NCBI RefSeq assembly: GCF_014230305.1 | Contig: NZ_JACLAU010000009.1 | Span: forward strand, 1-64,000 | Direction of reading: 5' to 3' | DNA: 64,000 bases | Origin: Novosphingobium aerophilum | Lineage (GTDB): Bacteria > Pseudomonadota > Alphaproteobacteria > Sphingomonadales > Sphingomonadaceae | In this document: one piece after another, positions 44,622 through 56,941 of the stretch | How positions within the stretch are numbered: position 1 is the first letter of the stretch | Layout of the letters: every line of letters begins with the position of its first letter | Notes under the pieces: generated by a model | The model's input: only the letters and a program-made list of their open reading frames with translations | Database searches by the model: none | What the model was told of the DNA's origin: nothing | Position numbers and translations under genes: made by a program

Positions 44622-44882
44622 TCACGCCGCCTTCGGAGCCGGAGCCCCCCGCAGCAAGCCTTCGGTGCTGAGGTCCTCGTCGATCTCAGGCCAATGGATC
44701 CCGTAGCCCCCGGCGCATGGCTCCCACTTGGCCCGTGCATCGGCCGACGCATTCAGTAGGCGCGGATACCACGCCAGCGGCACGGCGATGGTCCGCCCGT
44801 CCATCAGGTCCACGATCAGCCGATGCTCGTCGCATCGCACATCCAGCACGCGCTCGTCGGTGACCCTAGCCGAAATGTTCAT
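44622..44882 (-). CDS. DUF2442-domain protein
   Basis: 86 residues with ERVLDVRCDEHRLIVDLMDGRTIAVPLAWYPRL and the IHWPEIDEDLSTEGLL end typical of DUF2442. These proteins are generally found next to DUF4160 and are often discussed as putative toxin-antitoxin partners, without a settled mechanism. The start at 44882 overlaps the DUF4160 gene by 17 bp, so the pair is cotranscribed. Confidence 0.85.
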   Translation of the reverse strand: MNISARVTDERVLDVRCDEHRLIVDLMDGRTIAVPLAWYPRLLNASADARAKWEPCAGGYGIHWPEIDEDLSTEGLLRGAPAPKAA

Positions 44883-45099
44883 GCCACGCCTCCAGCAGCG
44901 TCGAGCGATGGTCCTCGACCATGGCAAGAATGCCACCGATCTCGTGCGCCCGGAAGCCGACGTTGCGCGCCACCGCGACCGGGTCCAGCCACGCTTTCAA
45001 CGAAGCCGATCCGCGGTCGACGTGGATATGCGGTGGCTCGTTGGGTTCGTGACTGAAGAAATAGAACCGGAACGCGCCAATCCGCAGAACCGTAGGCAT
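44866..45099 (-). CDS. DUF4160-domain protein
   Basis: 77 residues. MPTVLRIGAFRFYFFSHEPN followed by EPPHIHVDRG and AWLDPVAVARNVGFRAHEIG define DUF4160; the PPHIHV motif is strongly conserved. The function of the family is unproven; it travels with DUF2442, as here. It is inserted between the DUF3445 gene (30-bp gap) and pccA in the propionyl-CoA cluster. Confidence 0.85.
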   Translation of the reverse strand: MPTVLRIGAFRFYFFSHEPNEPPHIHVDRGSASLKAWLDPVAVARNVGFRAHEIGGILAMVEDHRSTLLEAWHEHFG

Positions 45100-45129
45100 A
45101 TCGCACCTCTCCGTCTGTGCGAATTCGTG

Positions 45130-45936
45130 TCACGCCGCCACCTCCACGCCCAGCCGCCGGGAAATGTACCCCGCCGCCGCCGCGGCATAGTGGGGAACGC
45201 CGCGGCGCTCGTCCTCGCCGGGCATGAAGCCGGTGAGCGACTTGGCCACGCGCGCCAGGTTCTCGTCCGACAGCGTGCCGAGCGGGGCGCGGTAGATGCC
45301 GATGCCGAAGACGATCGCCCCGCTGCGCGGCAGGCGGCGCAGGGTCTCGCGCTCGCAGCGGACGTAGAGCGTCTCGCCGGCGTTGTCGGCCGTCACATGG
45401 GCGAAACGCTCGACCATCGGGACGGTCGGCATGTAGCGGTGCGCGCTGCTGGCCAGCACGAACATGTTGGTGCGCCCGAACAGGTCGCGCGGGGCGAGCC
45501 CGTCCATGAAGCGGTCGACCGAGGTGGCGAGCCGCTCGGCATAGCCGTGAGTCGGCTGGTGGACGGCATGGACCGGCTTGCCCATCTTGTCGGCCACCTG
45601 CCAGTCGGTGGGATAGCCCACCGCCCCGGCGACCAGCACGAAGGACCCGCCCGGCTCGGCCTGGGTCAGCAGGCACCAGTCCTCGTGCGTGGCGCTGGCG
45701 ATGGTGGCGAGATCGCCCGACACGCCGACCACTTCACCCAGCTCGGCGATTGCGTCCTCGCTTCCCGGCAGGACCTGCACCGCATCGGGATGGGCGGCGA
45801 ACACCGCCGCGCGCGCCGCCACATCGGGGGCCGGATCGCGCCATTCGGCCTCGGTGATGCGCCCCAGCCCCATGCGCAACTGGCCGGAGACCCGCGCGGT
45901 GGGCAGCAATGCCTCGACGGAGAAGCCGAAGGCCAC
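45130..45936 (-). CDS. DUF3445 protein (heme-dependent oxidative N-demethylase alpha-like)
   Basis: 268 residues resembling PF11927: HEDWCLLTQ, GAVGYPTDWQVADKMGKPVHAVHQPTHGYAERL, FGRTNMFVLASSAHRY, and LYVRCERETLRRLPRSGAIVFGIGIYRAPL. Characterised relatives are catalytic subunits of a heme-dependent dimethylamine-type N-demethylase; the partner subunits are not in the window. It is 3 bp downstream of the mutase gene, so it is in the same transcript. Physiological role here is unknown. Confidence 0.75.
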   Translation of the reverse strand: MAFGFSVEALLPTARVSGQLRMGLGRITEAEWRDPAPDVAARAAVFAAHPDAVQVLPGSEDAIAELGEVVGVSGDLATIASATHEDWCLLTQAEPGGSFVLVAGAVGYPTDWQVADKMGKPVHAVHQPTHGYAERLATSVDRFMDGLAPRDLFGRTNMFVLASSAHRYMPTVPMVERFAHVTADNAGETLYVRCERETLRRLPRSGAIVFGIGIYRAPLGTLSDENLARVAKSLTGFMPGEDERRGVPHYAAAAAGYISRRLGVEVAA

Positions 45937-45939
45937 GGC

Positions 45940-48084
<2,145 letters not shown>

Positions 48085-48183
48085 CCCACGCTCTCACACA
48101 TTACGTCATGCTGAACTCGTTTCAGCATCCATGTCGTCCCCATCGCCGTCGCGCCCCAAGGCACGATGGACCCTGAAACAAGT

Positions 48184-48255
48184 TCAGGGTGACGACCAAC
48201 AGTGCGACTTCAGCACTAGGGCTGCCTGCCAGTCGGCCAGAGTCTTGTCGGTCAT
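48184..48255 (-). pseudogene. Truncated duplicate of the mutase start (23-codon frame)
   Basis: ATG 48255 opens a frame starting [12 protein letters not shown], identical to the mutase N terminus for 12 residues, then runs into the repeat and ends at TGA 48184-48186. It is upstream of the true start and could be translated as a leader peptide, but is most simply a duplication remnant. Confidence 0.75.
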
Positions 48256-48377
48256 CCTACCATCTCGCACATCCGTCATGCTGAACCTGTTTCAGCATCC
48301 ATGTTGCCCCACTCGTCGTCGCACCCGGAGGCGCGATGGACCCTGAAACAGGTTCAGGGTGACGACAGGAGAAGACC

Positions 48378-48818
48378 TCAGTGATGCCCGTCCCCGGGCG
48401 TCTCCATGATCTCGGTCAGCTGTCCGCCCATGTCCTTGGGGTGGACGAAGAAGATCAGCGTCCCGTGCGCGCCCATCCGCGGCTCGCCCAGCACGCGCTT
48501 GCCCAGCCCCTCGAACCAGGCCTTGGCGGCATGGATGTCGGGCACTTCGTAGCAGATGTGGTGCTGGCCCCCGAGCGGGTTCTTCTCCAGCCACTTGCCC
48601 ACAGCGCTGTCCGCCACGGTCGGCTGGAGCAGCTCGATCTGGGTCCCGGCAGTCCCGTTCTCACCCGGCGTGTTGACGAAGCACACCCGCACCTGCTGGC
48701 TTTCCAGCACGAAGGGTTCGGTGATGTCGGTCGCCCCCATCACGTCGCGGTAGAACGCGATGCTGGCATCGAGATCCGGGGTGGCGACCCCGATGTGGTT
48801 GATGCGGCCCAGCTTCAT
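48378..48818 (-). CDS. mce: Methylmalonyl-CoA epimerase
   Basis: 146 residues of the vicinal-oxygen-chelate fold: RINHIGVATPDLDASIAFYRDVMG, IELLQP, GGQHHICYEVPDI and LIFFVHPKDMGGQLTEIME supply the metal His and Glu ligands. It interconverts (S)- and (R)-methylmalonyl-CoA between PccAB and the mutase. ATG 48818 lies 2 bp after the thiolase stop. The in-frame extension upstream is the thiolase shadow. Confidence 0.95.
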   Translation of the reverse strand: MKLGRINHIGVATPDLDASIAFYRDVMGATDITEPFVLESQQVRVCFVNTPGENGTAGTQIELLQPTVADSAVGKWLEKNPLGGQHHICYEVPDIHAAKAWFEGLGKRVLGEPRMGAHGTLIFFVHPKDMGGQLTEIMETPGDGHH

Positions 48819-48820
48819 CG

Positions 48821-49999
48821 TCACACCCGCTCGATCACCATGGCGATGCCCTGCCCGCCGCCGATGCACATGGTGATCAGGCCATAGCGCCCGCCGGTGC
48901 GGTGCAGTTCGTAGACCGCCTTGATCGTCAGGATCGCGCCGGTCGCGCCGATCGGGTGGCCCAGCGAGATGCCCGAGCCGTTGGGGTTGGTCCTGGCCGG
49001 ATCGAAGCCCAGCTCCTTGGCGACGCCGCAGGCCTGGGCGGCGAAGGCCTCGTTGCTTTCGATCACGTCGATCTGGTCCAGCGTCAGCCCTGCCCGCTGC
49101 AGCGCCACCGGCACGGCCTTGACCGGGCCCAGCCCCATGACCTCCGGCGCGACCCCGGCATGGCCCCAAGCCAGCACCTTGGCCAGCGGCTTGAGGCCCT
49201 TGTCCGCGACGGCAGTGCCGCTGGCGAGGACCACCGCGGCGGCGCCGTCGTTGATCCCGCTGGCATTGCCCGCGGTGACCGTGCCGTCCTTCTTGAACAC
49301 CGGCTTCAGGCCCGCCATCGATTCCACGCTGGCCTCGGCGCGGACATGCTCGTCGGTGTCGAACACGGTCACGCCCTTGCGGGTCTTGACCTCGACCGGG
49401 ACGATCTGGTCCTTGAAATAGCCCGCGGCGATGGCGGCGGCGGCGCGGCGGTGGCTTTCGGCGGCGACCTGGTCCTGCTGCTCGCGGCTGATCCCGCAGC
49501 GCTCGGCCACGTTTTCGGCGGTCACGCCCATGTGGATCCCCGCGAAGGGATCGTGCAGCGCGCCCAGCATCATGTCCTCAAGCGTCAGGTCGCCCATCTT
49601 CTGGCCGTTGCGGGTACCCTGCATCACGCGCAGCGCGCCCGACATCACCTCGGCCCCGGCGCCGATCGCCAGCTTATGCTCGCCCAGCGCGATCGCCTGG
49701 CAGGCCGAGACGATCGCCTGCAGGCCCGATCCGCACAGGCGGTTGACGTTCATCGCCGGCGCCTCGATCGGGATGCCCGCGTTAACCGCAGCGACGCGGC
49801 TGACATAGGCGTCCTTGGGCTGGGTCGGGACCACGGTGCCGACCACCACGTTCTCGATGTCGGTCGGCGCCACCCCGGCGCGGGCGATCGCCTCCTTCAT
49901 CACGATGGTGCCGAGCTCGGCCGGGCGGAACCCCGCCAGGCTGCCGCCGAAGGTGCCGATGGCGGTGCGGACGCCGCTGACGATGTAGATGTCTTCCAT
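48821..49999 (-). CDS. Acetyl-CoA C-acyltransferase (thiolase)
   Basis: 392 residues. Nucleophile in NRLCGSGLQAIVSACQ (Cys about 89), GNASGINDGAAA, ESNEAFAAQACG, GHPIGATGA and CIGGGQG with the acid/base Cys are all present. It could work in the biosynthetic acetoacetyl-CoA direction (PhaA/AtoB) or in beta-oxidation (BktB/FadA); the location between pccB and mce suggests cleavage of odd-chain or branched acyl-CoA to propionyl-CoA. It is 42 bp after pccB. Confidence 0.94.
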   Translation of the reverse strand: MEDIYIVSGVRTAIGTFGGSLAGFRPAELGTIVMKEAIARAGVAPTDIENVVVGTVVPTQPKDAYVSRVAAVNAGIPIEAPAMNVNRLCGSGLQAIVSACQAIALGEHKLAIGAGAEVMSGALRVMQGTRNGQKMGDLTLEDMMLGALHDPFAGIHMGVTAENVAERCGISREQQDQVAAESHRRAAAAIAAGYFKDQIVPVEVKTRKGVTVFDTDEHVRAEASVESMAGLKPVFKKDGTVTAGNASGINDGAAAVVLASGTAVADKGLKPLAKVLAWGHAGVAPEVMGLGPVKAVPVALQRAGLTLDQIDVIESNEAFAAQACGVAKELGFDPARTNPNGSGISLGHPIGATGAILTIKAVYELHRTGGRYGLITMCIGGGQGIAMVIERV

Positions 50000-50041
50000 G
50001 GGATATCCTGCTTTCTGCGACCGCTGCGGGGGAGCGGCTAG

Positions 50042-51568
<1,527 letters not shown>

Positions 51569-52155
51569 GCCGGGCTACCCTCTCCTGGTGCTGACCGAGT
51601 GCGTCGCAGTTTTCCGTTGCCGCTAAGCCACGGCCCGAAGGCCTCGTCAACAGAATTTAAGCGATCGATTAAAGGGGCTGGCGAGAATGGCTGGACCGGG
51701 CGGATTGCAGTTGTCCTCCAAAGCCACCGTCGCCCCTGCGGAGGCAGGGGCCCATCCCCACCTGTCCGCCAGCGACAGGGTCGGTTCGTCGGGCCAGGCT
51801 GGGTTGGGCCCCTGCCTCCGCAGGGGCGACAGCGGTGGAGCCGGGAACATGATGTCGGTGCCGGGGGAGTTGCCGTTGGGCGGGACCTGAGGATAGCCAA
51901 ACCACGAACACAGTCCGATATCCCCAAAGCCCGCTCAGGCTGAGCCTGTCGAAGCCCACTCGCGACGGTTGAGCCGGGCGTCTGCAGCGGGTCCGTCTGG
52001 AGGCATGGTCTCAGGAGCACGGGGCCAATGACGGCGCGTGGCCTTCGACAGGCTCAGGCTGAGCGGGTCTAGTTTGGTTTGATCTTTTTCTTCTTTTGCC
52101 TGCACCCGGGCGCAAGCCGCCATGCGCAGCGGTGCACGCCCCAACGCCGCCGCCC
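51569..52155. repeat. Intergenic gap containing two inverted repeats
   Basis: 587 bases between gor and pccB. One inverted pair (51724-51757 and 51800-51839) centres on CCCCTGCGGAGGCAGGGGCC. A second pair (51930-51957 and 52040-52067) carries GCTCAGGCTGAGCCTGTCGA and its inverse; this family recurs at 57801-57833. No gene or clear promoter seen in the rest. Confidence 0.8.
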
Positions 52156-53505
52156 TCAACGCATCAGCACCAGCTCTTCCGCCATGCTGGGATGAAGCGC
52201 CACGGTGGCGTCGAAATCGGCCTTGGTCAGCCCCGCCTTCACCGCGATCGCCGCGGCCTGGAGAATTTCCGGCGCCTCGGGACCGATCAGGTGGACGCCC
52301 AGCACGCGATCGGTGTTGGCGTCGACCACCAGCTTGTACAGCCCGCGCTCCATCCGCCCGGCGAAGACGTTCTTCATCGGGCGGAAGTCCGAGGTGTAGA
52401 CCTTGACGTTGCCATAGGCATTGCGCGCCTGCCCCTCGGTCAGGCCCACCCCGGCGAGCGGCGGCTGCGAGAACACGGCGCTGGGGATGCAGGTGTAATC
52501 GACCGTGCGCGGGTTGTTGCCGAACACCGTATCGGCAAAGGCATGGCCCTCGCGGATCGCGACCGGGGTCAGTTGCACCCGGTCGGTCACGTCGCCCACG
52601 GCATAGATGCTGGGGCACGCGGTCCGGTTATAGGCATCGACCGGAATCTCACCCTTGGCGCCCAGCGTGATCCCGGCGTTCTCCAGCCCCAGCCCCTCGG
52701 TCTTGGGCTTGCGGCCTGTGGCGATCAGGACCGCATCGGCTTCGATCGGATCGGCCTTGCCGATGGACACCTTCAGGCTGCCATTCGCTTGCTTTTCAAC
52801 GGACTGGATCGGGCAGTTGAAGCGATAGACGATCCCGCGCGCCATGGTGATCTGCAGCAAGCGATCCCGCAGCGATTCGTCATAGCCGCGCAGGATCTGG
52901 TCGCTGCGGTTGACCACGGTCACCTCGCAGCCCAGCGCGTTGAAGATCCCGGCGAATTCCAGCGCGATATAGCCCGCGCCCTGGATCACGATGCGTCGCG
53001 GCAGCTCGGGCAGGTGGAACACCTCGTTCGAGGTTATGCAATGCTCCATCCCCGGAAACTCGGGCTTGACCGGCCAGGCGCCAACCGCGACGAGAATGAC
53101 CTTCGCGGTGATCTCGCGCCCTCCCGCCAGCCGCACCGAATTCGGCCCGGTGATCGTCGCGCGCTCGAGGAAATGCTCGACCCGGTTGCTCTCCAGCGTC
53201 TGGGTATAGGCCGCGTTGAGCCGGTCAACATCGCGCAGCACCGTGTCGCGCAGCGTGTTCCAGTCGAACCGCATCCCCTCGACAGTCCAGCCGTAGTGCG
53301 CGGCGTCCTGCAGTTCCTCGGCGAAGTGCGAACCATAGACCAGCAGCTTCTTGGGTACACAGCCGCGGATGACACAGGTCCCGCCGACGCGGTACTCCTC
53401 GGCGATGGCGACCTTCGCGCCATGCCCGGAGGCGATCCGGCTGGCCCGTACCCCGCCCGATCCGGCGCCGATGACGAAGAGGTCGTAATCGTAGGTGTCG
53501 GTCAT
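52156..53505 (-). CDS. gor: Glutathione-disulfide reductase
   Basis: 449-residue flavoprotein. FAD-binding DLFVIGAGSGGVRASRIA, redox pair in GGTCVIRGCVPKKLLV, NAD(P) site VIQGAGYIALEFAGIF, second FAD strand YAVGDVTDRVQLTPVA, and the C-terminal His-Glu dyad in VALHPSMAEELV. It reduces GSSG with NADPH. ATG 53505 gives the family N terminus; the in-frame extension upstream is not conserved. It is divergent from a membrane protein gene. Confidence 0.95.
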   Translation of the reverse strand: MTDTYDYDLFVIGAGSGGVRASRIASGHGAKVAIAEEYRVGGTCVIRGCVPKKLLVYGSHFAEELQDAAHYGWTVEGMRFDWNTLRDTVLRDVDRLNAAYTQTLESNRVEHFLERATITGPNSVRLAGGREITAKVILVAVGAWPVKPEFPGMEHCITSNEVFHLPELPRRIVIQGAGYIALEFAGIFNALGCEVTVVNRSDQILRGYDESLRDRLLQITMARGIVYRFNCPIQSVEKQANGSLKVSIGKADPIEADAVLIATGRKPKTEGLGLENAGITLGAKGEIPVDAYNRTACPSIYAVGDVTDRVQLTPVAIREGHAFADTVFGNNPRTVDYTCIPSAVFSQPPLAGVGLTEGQARNAYGNVKVYTSDFRPMKNVFAGRMERGLYKLVVDANTDRVLGVHLIGPEAPEILQAAAIAVKAGLTKADFDATVALHPSMAEELVLMR

Positions 53506-53645
53506 CGGCTCGGTGCTCCAGGTGGGTGCCGGGATATGGCGGGGCTTGGCGCGGATTGCCAGAGCGGAGTCCGCCGCGTCGGGCTGCGCGGCATAGGGTT
53601 TGACTTGCCGCCGCTTTCGAGACAACCGACGGCGATCAACGGGAA

Positions 53646-54224
53646 ATGGTGGTGGCCGTGTTTGAGATTGAAGGATGGCGGCCCGGCATCGGCGACCCCA
53701 CGATCTGGGGCTGGCTGACGGTCGCCAACTATGCGCTGGCCGTGGTCATGGCGGTGAAGGCGGCCCGCGCCGATTGGCGCAATTCGCAGTTCTGGGCCTT
53801 CCTCGCCATGGTCATGCTGGCGCTGGGCATCAACAAGCAGCTCGACCTGCAATCGCTGCTGACCGCCGTGTTCCGCAGCAACGCGATCCGGCACGGCTGG
53901 TACGATCACCGCCGCGAAATGCAGAAGATGTTCATCGAAGGGACGATCCTGTTGGCGGCCGCCGCCATGGTCGTCGTCGCCTTCACCTTCCGCAAGGCAG
54001 GGCGATGGGTGCTTGGCGCCCTGTTCGGTCTGGCGCTGCTGTGCGCGTTCGTCGCGGCCCGGGCGGCTTCGTTCCATCACATGGGCGAGGTGCTCAACCT
54101 CCGCTTCCTGGCCCTGCGGATGAACCACATCCTCGAGAACACCGGGATCGCGATCATCGCGGGGAGCGCTGCGATGGCGCGGCGGCAGGCCCGCGGAAGC
54201 GCGCGCCGGAGGCCGCGACGCTGA
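53646..54224 (+). CDS. Integral membrane protein of unknown function
   Basis: 192 residues with about four to five membrane segments (WGWLTVANYALAVVMAVKA, FWAFLAMVMLALGI, TILLAAAAMVVVAFTF, WVLGALFGLALLCAFVAA, and a weaker GIAIIAGSAAMA) and a very basic C-terminal tail. Short loops contain the conserved-looking pair NKQLDLQS and SFHHMG. No family assigned. Start is ATG 53646. Confidence 0.65.
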   Translation: MVVAVFEIEGWRPGIGDPTIWGWLTVANYALAVVMAVKAARADWRNSQFWAFLAMVMLALGINKQLDLQSLLTAVFRSNAIRHGWYDHRREMQKMFIEGTILLAAAAMVVVAFTFRKAGRWVLGALFGLALLCAFVAARAASFHHMGEVLNLRFLALRMNHILENTGIAIIAGSAAMARRQARGSARRRPRR

Positions 54225-54261
54225 GCGGGTCTGCGCCGCCGCGCAGCCGACGCGCCGACCG

Positions 54262-55776
54262 TTAGGCGATCCCGGCCAGCTTCAGCAGCGCCTCGGTGCT
54301 GGGATCGAAGGTCGTCCCGCCCGCCTCGATCTGGTTGGCGATCTGCTTGCCCAGCTCGACGCCGAACTGGTCGAACGGGTTGATCCCCAGCAGCACCGCA
54401 TTGGCGAAGGTCCGGTGTTCGTGGAAGGCGATCAGCGCGCCCAGGGTGGCGGCATTGATGTCATCAACCAGGATCGTGGTCGAGGGCCGGTCGCCCGAGT
54501 AGGTGCGCGCCGGATCGTCGCTGGCCTTGCCCGCCATCAGCGCCGCGCCCTGGGCGAAGCAGTTGGACAGGAGGATGCGGTGATGAGCCGGGTCGAGGCC
54601 ATGTCCCGGCTGGATCGAGGCGATGAAGTCGACCGGGATCAGCACCGTGCCCTGATGGAGGAGCTGGAACACCGCGTGCTGGGCATCGGTCCCCACCCCG
54701 CCCCAGGTCACCGGGGCGGTGGGCCCGTCGACCGGGGTGCCATCGGCCTTCACCGCCTTGCCGTTCGATTCCATCTCAAGCTGCTGGAGATAGTCGGGAA
54801 ACAGCGCCAGGCGTTCGTCATAGGCAAAGACCGCGCGGGTCTGGCAGCCGCCGAGCCGGGTGTAGTACTGGTCGGCGAAGGCCGCGCGCAGCGGCAGGTT
54901 GGCCGCGCCCTCGGTCTCGGCGAAGTGGCGGTCGATCGCCGCGGCGCCATCGAGGAAGGCGGCGAATTCGTCCCAGCCCAGCGCGAGGGCGATCGGGAAG
55001 CCGATCGACGACCACAGCGAGTACCGCCCGCCGACGCTCTCCTGGAAGGGCAGAACGCGGGTCTCGTCGACGCCCCACTCGACCGCCTTCTCGGGCGCGG
55101 CGGTGAGCGCCACCACCCGGCCATAGGGGTCCTCGACCCCGTTGTCGCCCAGCCAGGCGAGGGCCGAGGCGGCGTTGGTCATGGTTTCGATGGTGGTGAA
55201 GGTCTTGGAGGCGACCGCGATCAGCGTGGTGGCCGGGTCGCAGGCGGCGAAGGCCTGTTCCAGTGCGCAGCCATCGATGTTGGAGACGACATGAACCGCC
55301 ACATCGGCACCATCGCGGGTCAGCGCGTCGATCGCCAGCGCCGGGCCCAGCGCCGATCCGCCGATGCCGATGTGGATCAGGTGGCGCACCTCGCCCAGGG
55401 CGCCCTCGCGGATCGCCTCGACCAGGCCGCGCATGCGCTGGTGCAGCGCGCTGGCCTCTTCCACCGAGGTGTCCCGGCCGATCCCGCGCTGGGCGGTATG
55501 CTCGGCAGCCCGCCCCTCGGTGACGTTGACCTTCTCACCCGCCAGCAGCGCGGCCCGGCGCTCGGCGAAGCCGGCTGCCTGGGCGAGCCGCTCGAAACCG
55601 GCGATCAGGTTCTCATCCAGATGGGTCTTCGACCAGTCGAACCGGATCGGGCCGCCCGGCAGGTCCAGCGTGGTGGCCAGCCGTTCGACCCGCCGTGGAT
55701 CGGCAAACAGGTCCGCCAGGGTGCGGCACGGCGAATCCGCCAGCGCCTGCCATGCCGTGTCCACCGCCTCGTTCAT
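54262..55776 (-). CDS. pgi: Glucose-6-phosphate isomerase
   Basis: 504 residues interconverting glucose-6-phosphate and fructose-6-phosphate. Motifs IGIGGSALGPALAIDAL, VASKTFTTIETMTNA, SVGGRYSLWSSIGFP and, near the end, NPFDQFGVELGKQIA are family signatures. ATG 55776 has AAGGA at a good distance; in-frame sequence beyond is a shadow of lepB. It is divergent from lepB across 246 bp. Confidence 0.97.
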   Translation of the reverse strand: MNEAVDTAWQALADSPCRTLADLFADPRRVERLATTLDLPGGPIRFDWSKTHLDENLIAGFERLAQAAGFAERRAALLAGEKVNVTEGRAAEHTAQRGIGRDTSVEEASALHQRMRGLVEAIREGALGEVRHLIHIGIGGSALGPALAIDALTRDGADVAVHVVSNIDGCALEQAFAACDPATTLIAVASKTFTTIETMTNAASALAWLGDNGVEDPYGRVVALTAAPEKAVEWGVDETRVLPFQESVGGRYSLWSSIGFPIALALGWDEFAAFLDGAAAIDRHFAETEGAANLPLRAAFADQYYTRLGGCQTRAVFAYDERLALFPDYLQQLEMESNGKAVKADGTPVDGPTAPVTWGGVGTDAQHAVFQLLHQGTVLIPVDFIASIQPGHGLDPAHHRILLSNCFAQGAALMAGKASDDPARTYSGDRPSTTILVDDINAATLGALIAFHEHRTFANAVLLGINPFDQFGVELGKQIANQIEAGGTTFDPSTEALLKLAGIA

Positions 55777-56022
55777 CGTTCGATCCTTCGCGTCTTGCCG
55801 TTCACCGGCGCCGGCCGCTCCCGGTCGAATCCGACAGCGCCACACACCTGCGTGTCGCTGGCCGAACTTGGCGCAAGCCGCAAGTATCCGCGGATCGCGA
55901 CAATCGTATTCGCCGGACCGCCGCGGCAGAACCTCGTCCGGCCGCCCCTTTCCTCCGCCGTTTGCGTCGACTATGGCCAGGATCAGCCGGGGCGCTTCGC
56001 TGCTCGATCGATGGACCACAGG

Positions 56023-56937
56023 ATGACCGATACCAGCCCCGCTTCCGCCGACGCGCCATCGAACGAGCCTGATACGACCGGCACCGGCGCCAGCGCGGAC
56101 AGTGCCAAGGTGGGCAGTGCCATCACGGACAGCGCCACCGCGGACAGTGCGGCCAAGGAACCGAAGGAGGAAAGCTTCTTCGTATTCCTGCTCAAGCTGG
56201 TGCTGATCGTCGGCGCCTTCCGCAGCTTTGCCTTCGCGCCGTTCAATATCCCGAGCGAATCCATGCTGCCGGGTCTGCAGAACGGCGACTATCTGCTGGC
56301 CGCCAAGTGGCCTTACGGCTTTTCGCGCTATTCGCTGCCCTTCTCGGTGCCGCTGATCCCCAGCCGGGTGCTCGCCCACCAGCCGCAGCGCGGCGACGTG
56401 GTGATCTTCAAGGCGCCTCCGGTGAACGACACCGACTATATCAAGCGGGTGATCGGACTGCCCGGCGATCAGGTGCAGATGATTGGCGGGGTACTCCATC
56501 TCAACGGCCAGGCCGTGCCCAAGGTGCGGATCGCCGATTCCGTGCTGAAGGTTTCGCCCAACACGCGGTGCTATGCACCCGCCTTCGAAGCCACCGGACG
56601 CGACGGCAGCTATGAGTGCCACTACCCCCGCTTCCGCGAAACCCTGCCCGGCGGCCGCAGCTACAACGTGCTCGACCTGGGCTCGACCCCGCAGGACGAT
56701 ACCCCGCCGGTGGTCGTGCCAGAAGGCATGCTGTTCCTGATGGGCGACAACCGCGACAACTCGATGGACAGCCGGTTCCCGGCCATGGAGGGCGCGGGGA
56801 TCGGGCTGGTTCCGCAGGACAACCTGGTGGGCCGCGCCACGATCATGATGTTCTCGACCGACGGTTCCGCGAGCTGGATCAAGCCCTGGACCTGGTTCAC
56901 CGCCACCCGCTGGAGCCGGATCGGTGCCACGCTCTGA
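56023..56937 (+). CDS. lepB: Signal peptidase I
   Basis: 304 residues. A Ser/Ala/Asp-rich cytoplasmic N terminus (about 45 residues), one membrane anchor (FFVFLLKLVLIVGAF), box B IPSESMLPGLQNGDYLL with the catalytic Ser, DYIKRVIGLPGD with the general-base Lys, and box E GDNRDNSMDSRF. It cleaves leader peptides from Sec and Tat substrates. Start is ATG 56023 or 56011; neither has a strong ribosome site. rnc follows after 4 bp. Confidence 0.94.
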   Translation: MTDTSPASADAPSNEPDTTGTGASADSAKVGSAITDSATADSAAKEPKEESFFVFLLKLVLIVGAFRSFAFAPFNIPSESMLPGLQNGDYLLAAKWPYGFSRYSLPFSVPLIPSRVLAHQPQRGDVVIFKAPPVNDTDYIKRVIGLPGDQVQMIGGVLHLNGQAVPKVRIADSVLKVSPNTRCYAPAFEATGRDGSYECHYPRFRETLPGGRSYNVLDLGSTPQDDTPPVVVPEGMLFLMGDNRDNSMDSRFPAMEGAGIGLVPQDNLVGRATIMMFSTDGSASWIKPWTWFTATRWSRIGATL

Positions 56938-56941
56938 ACCG

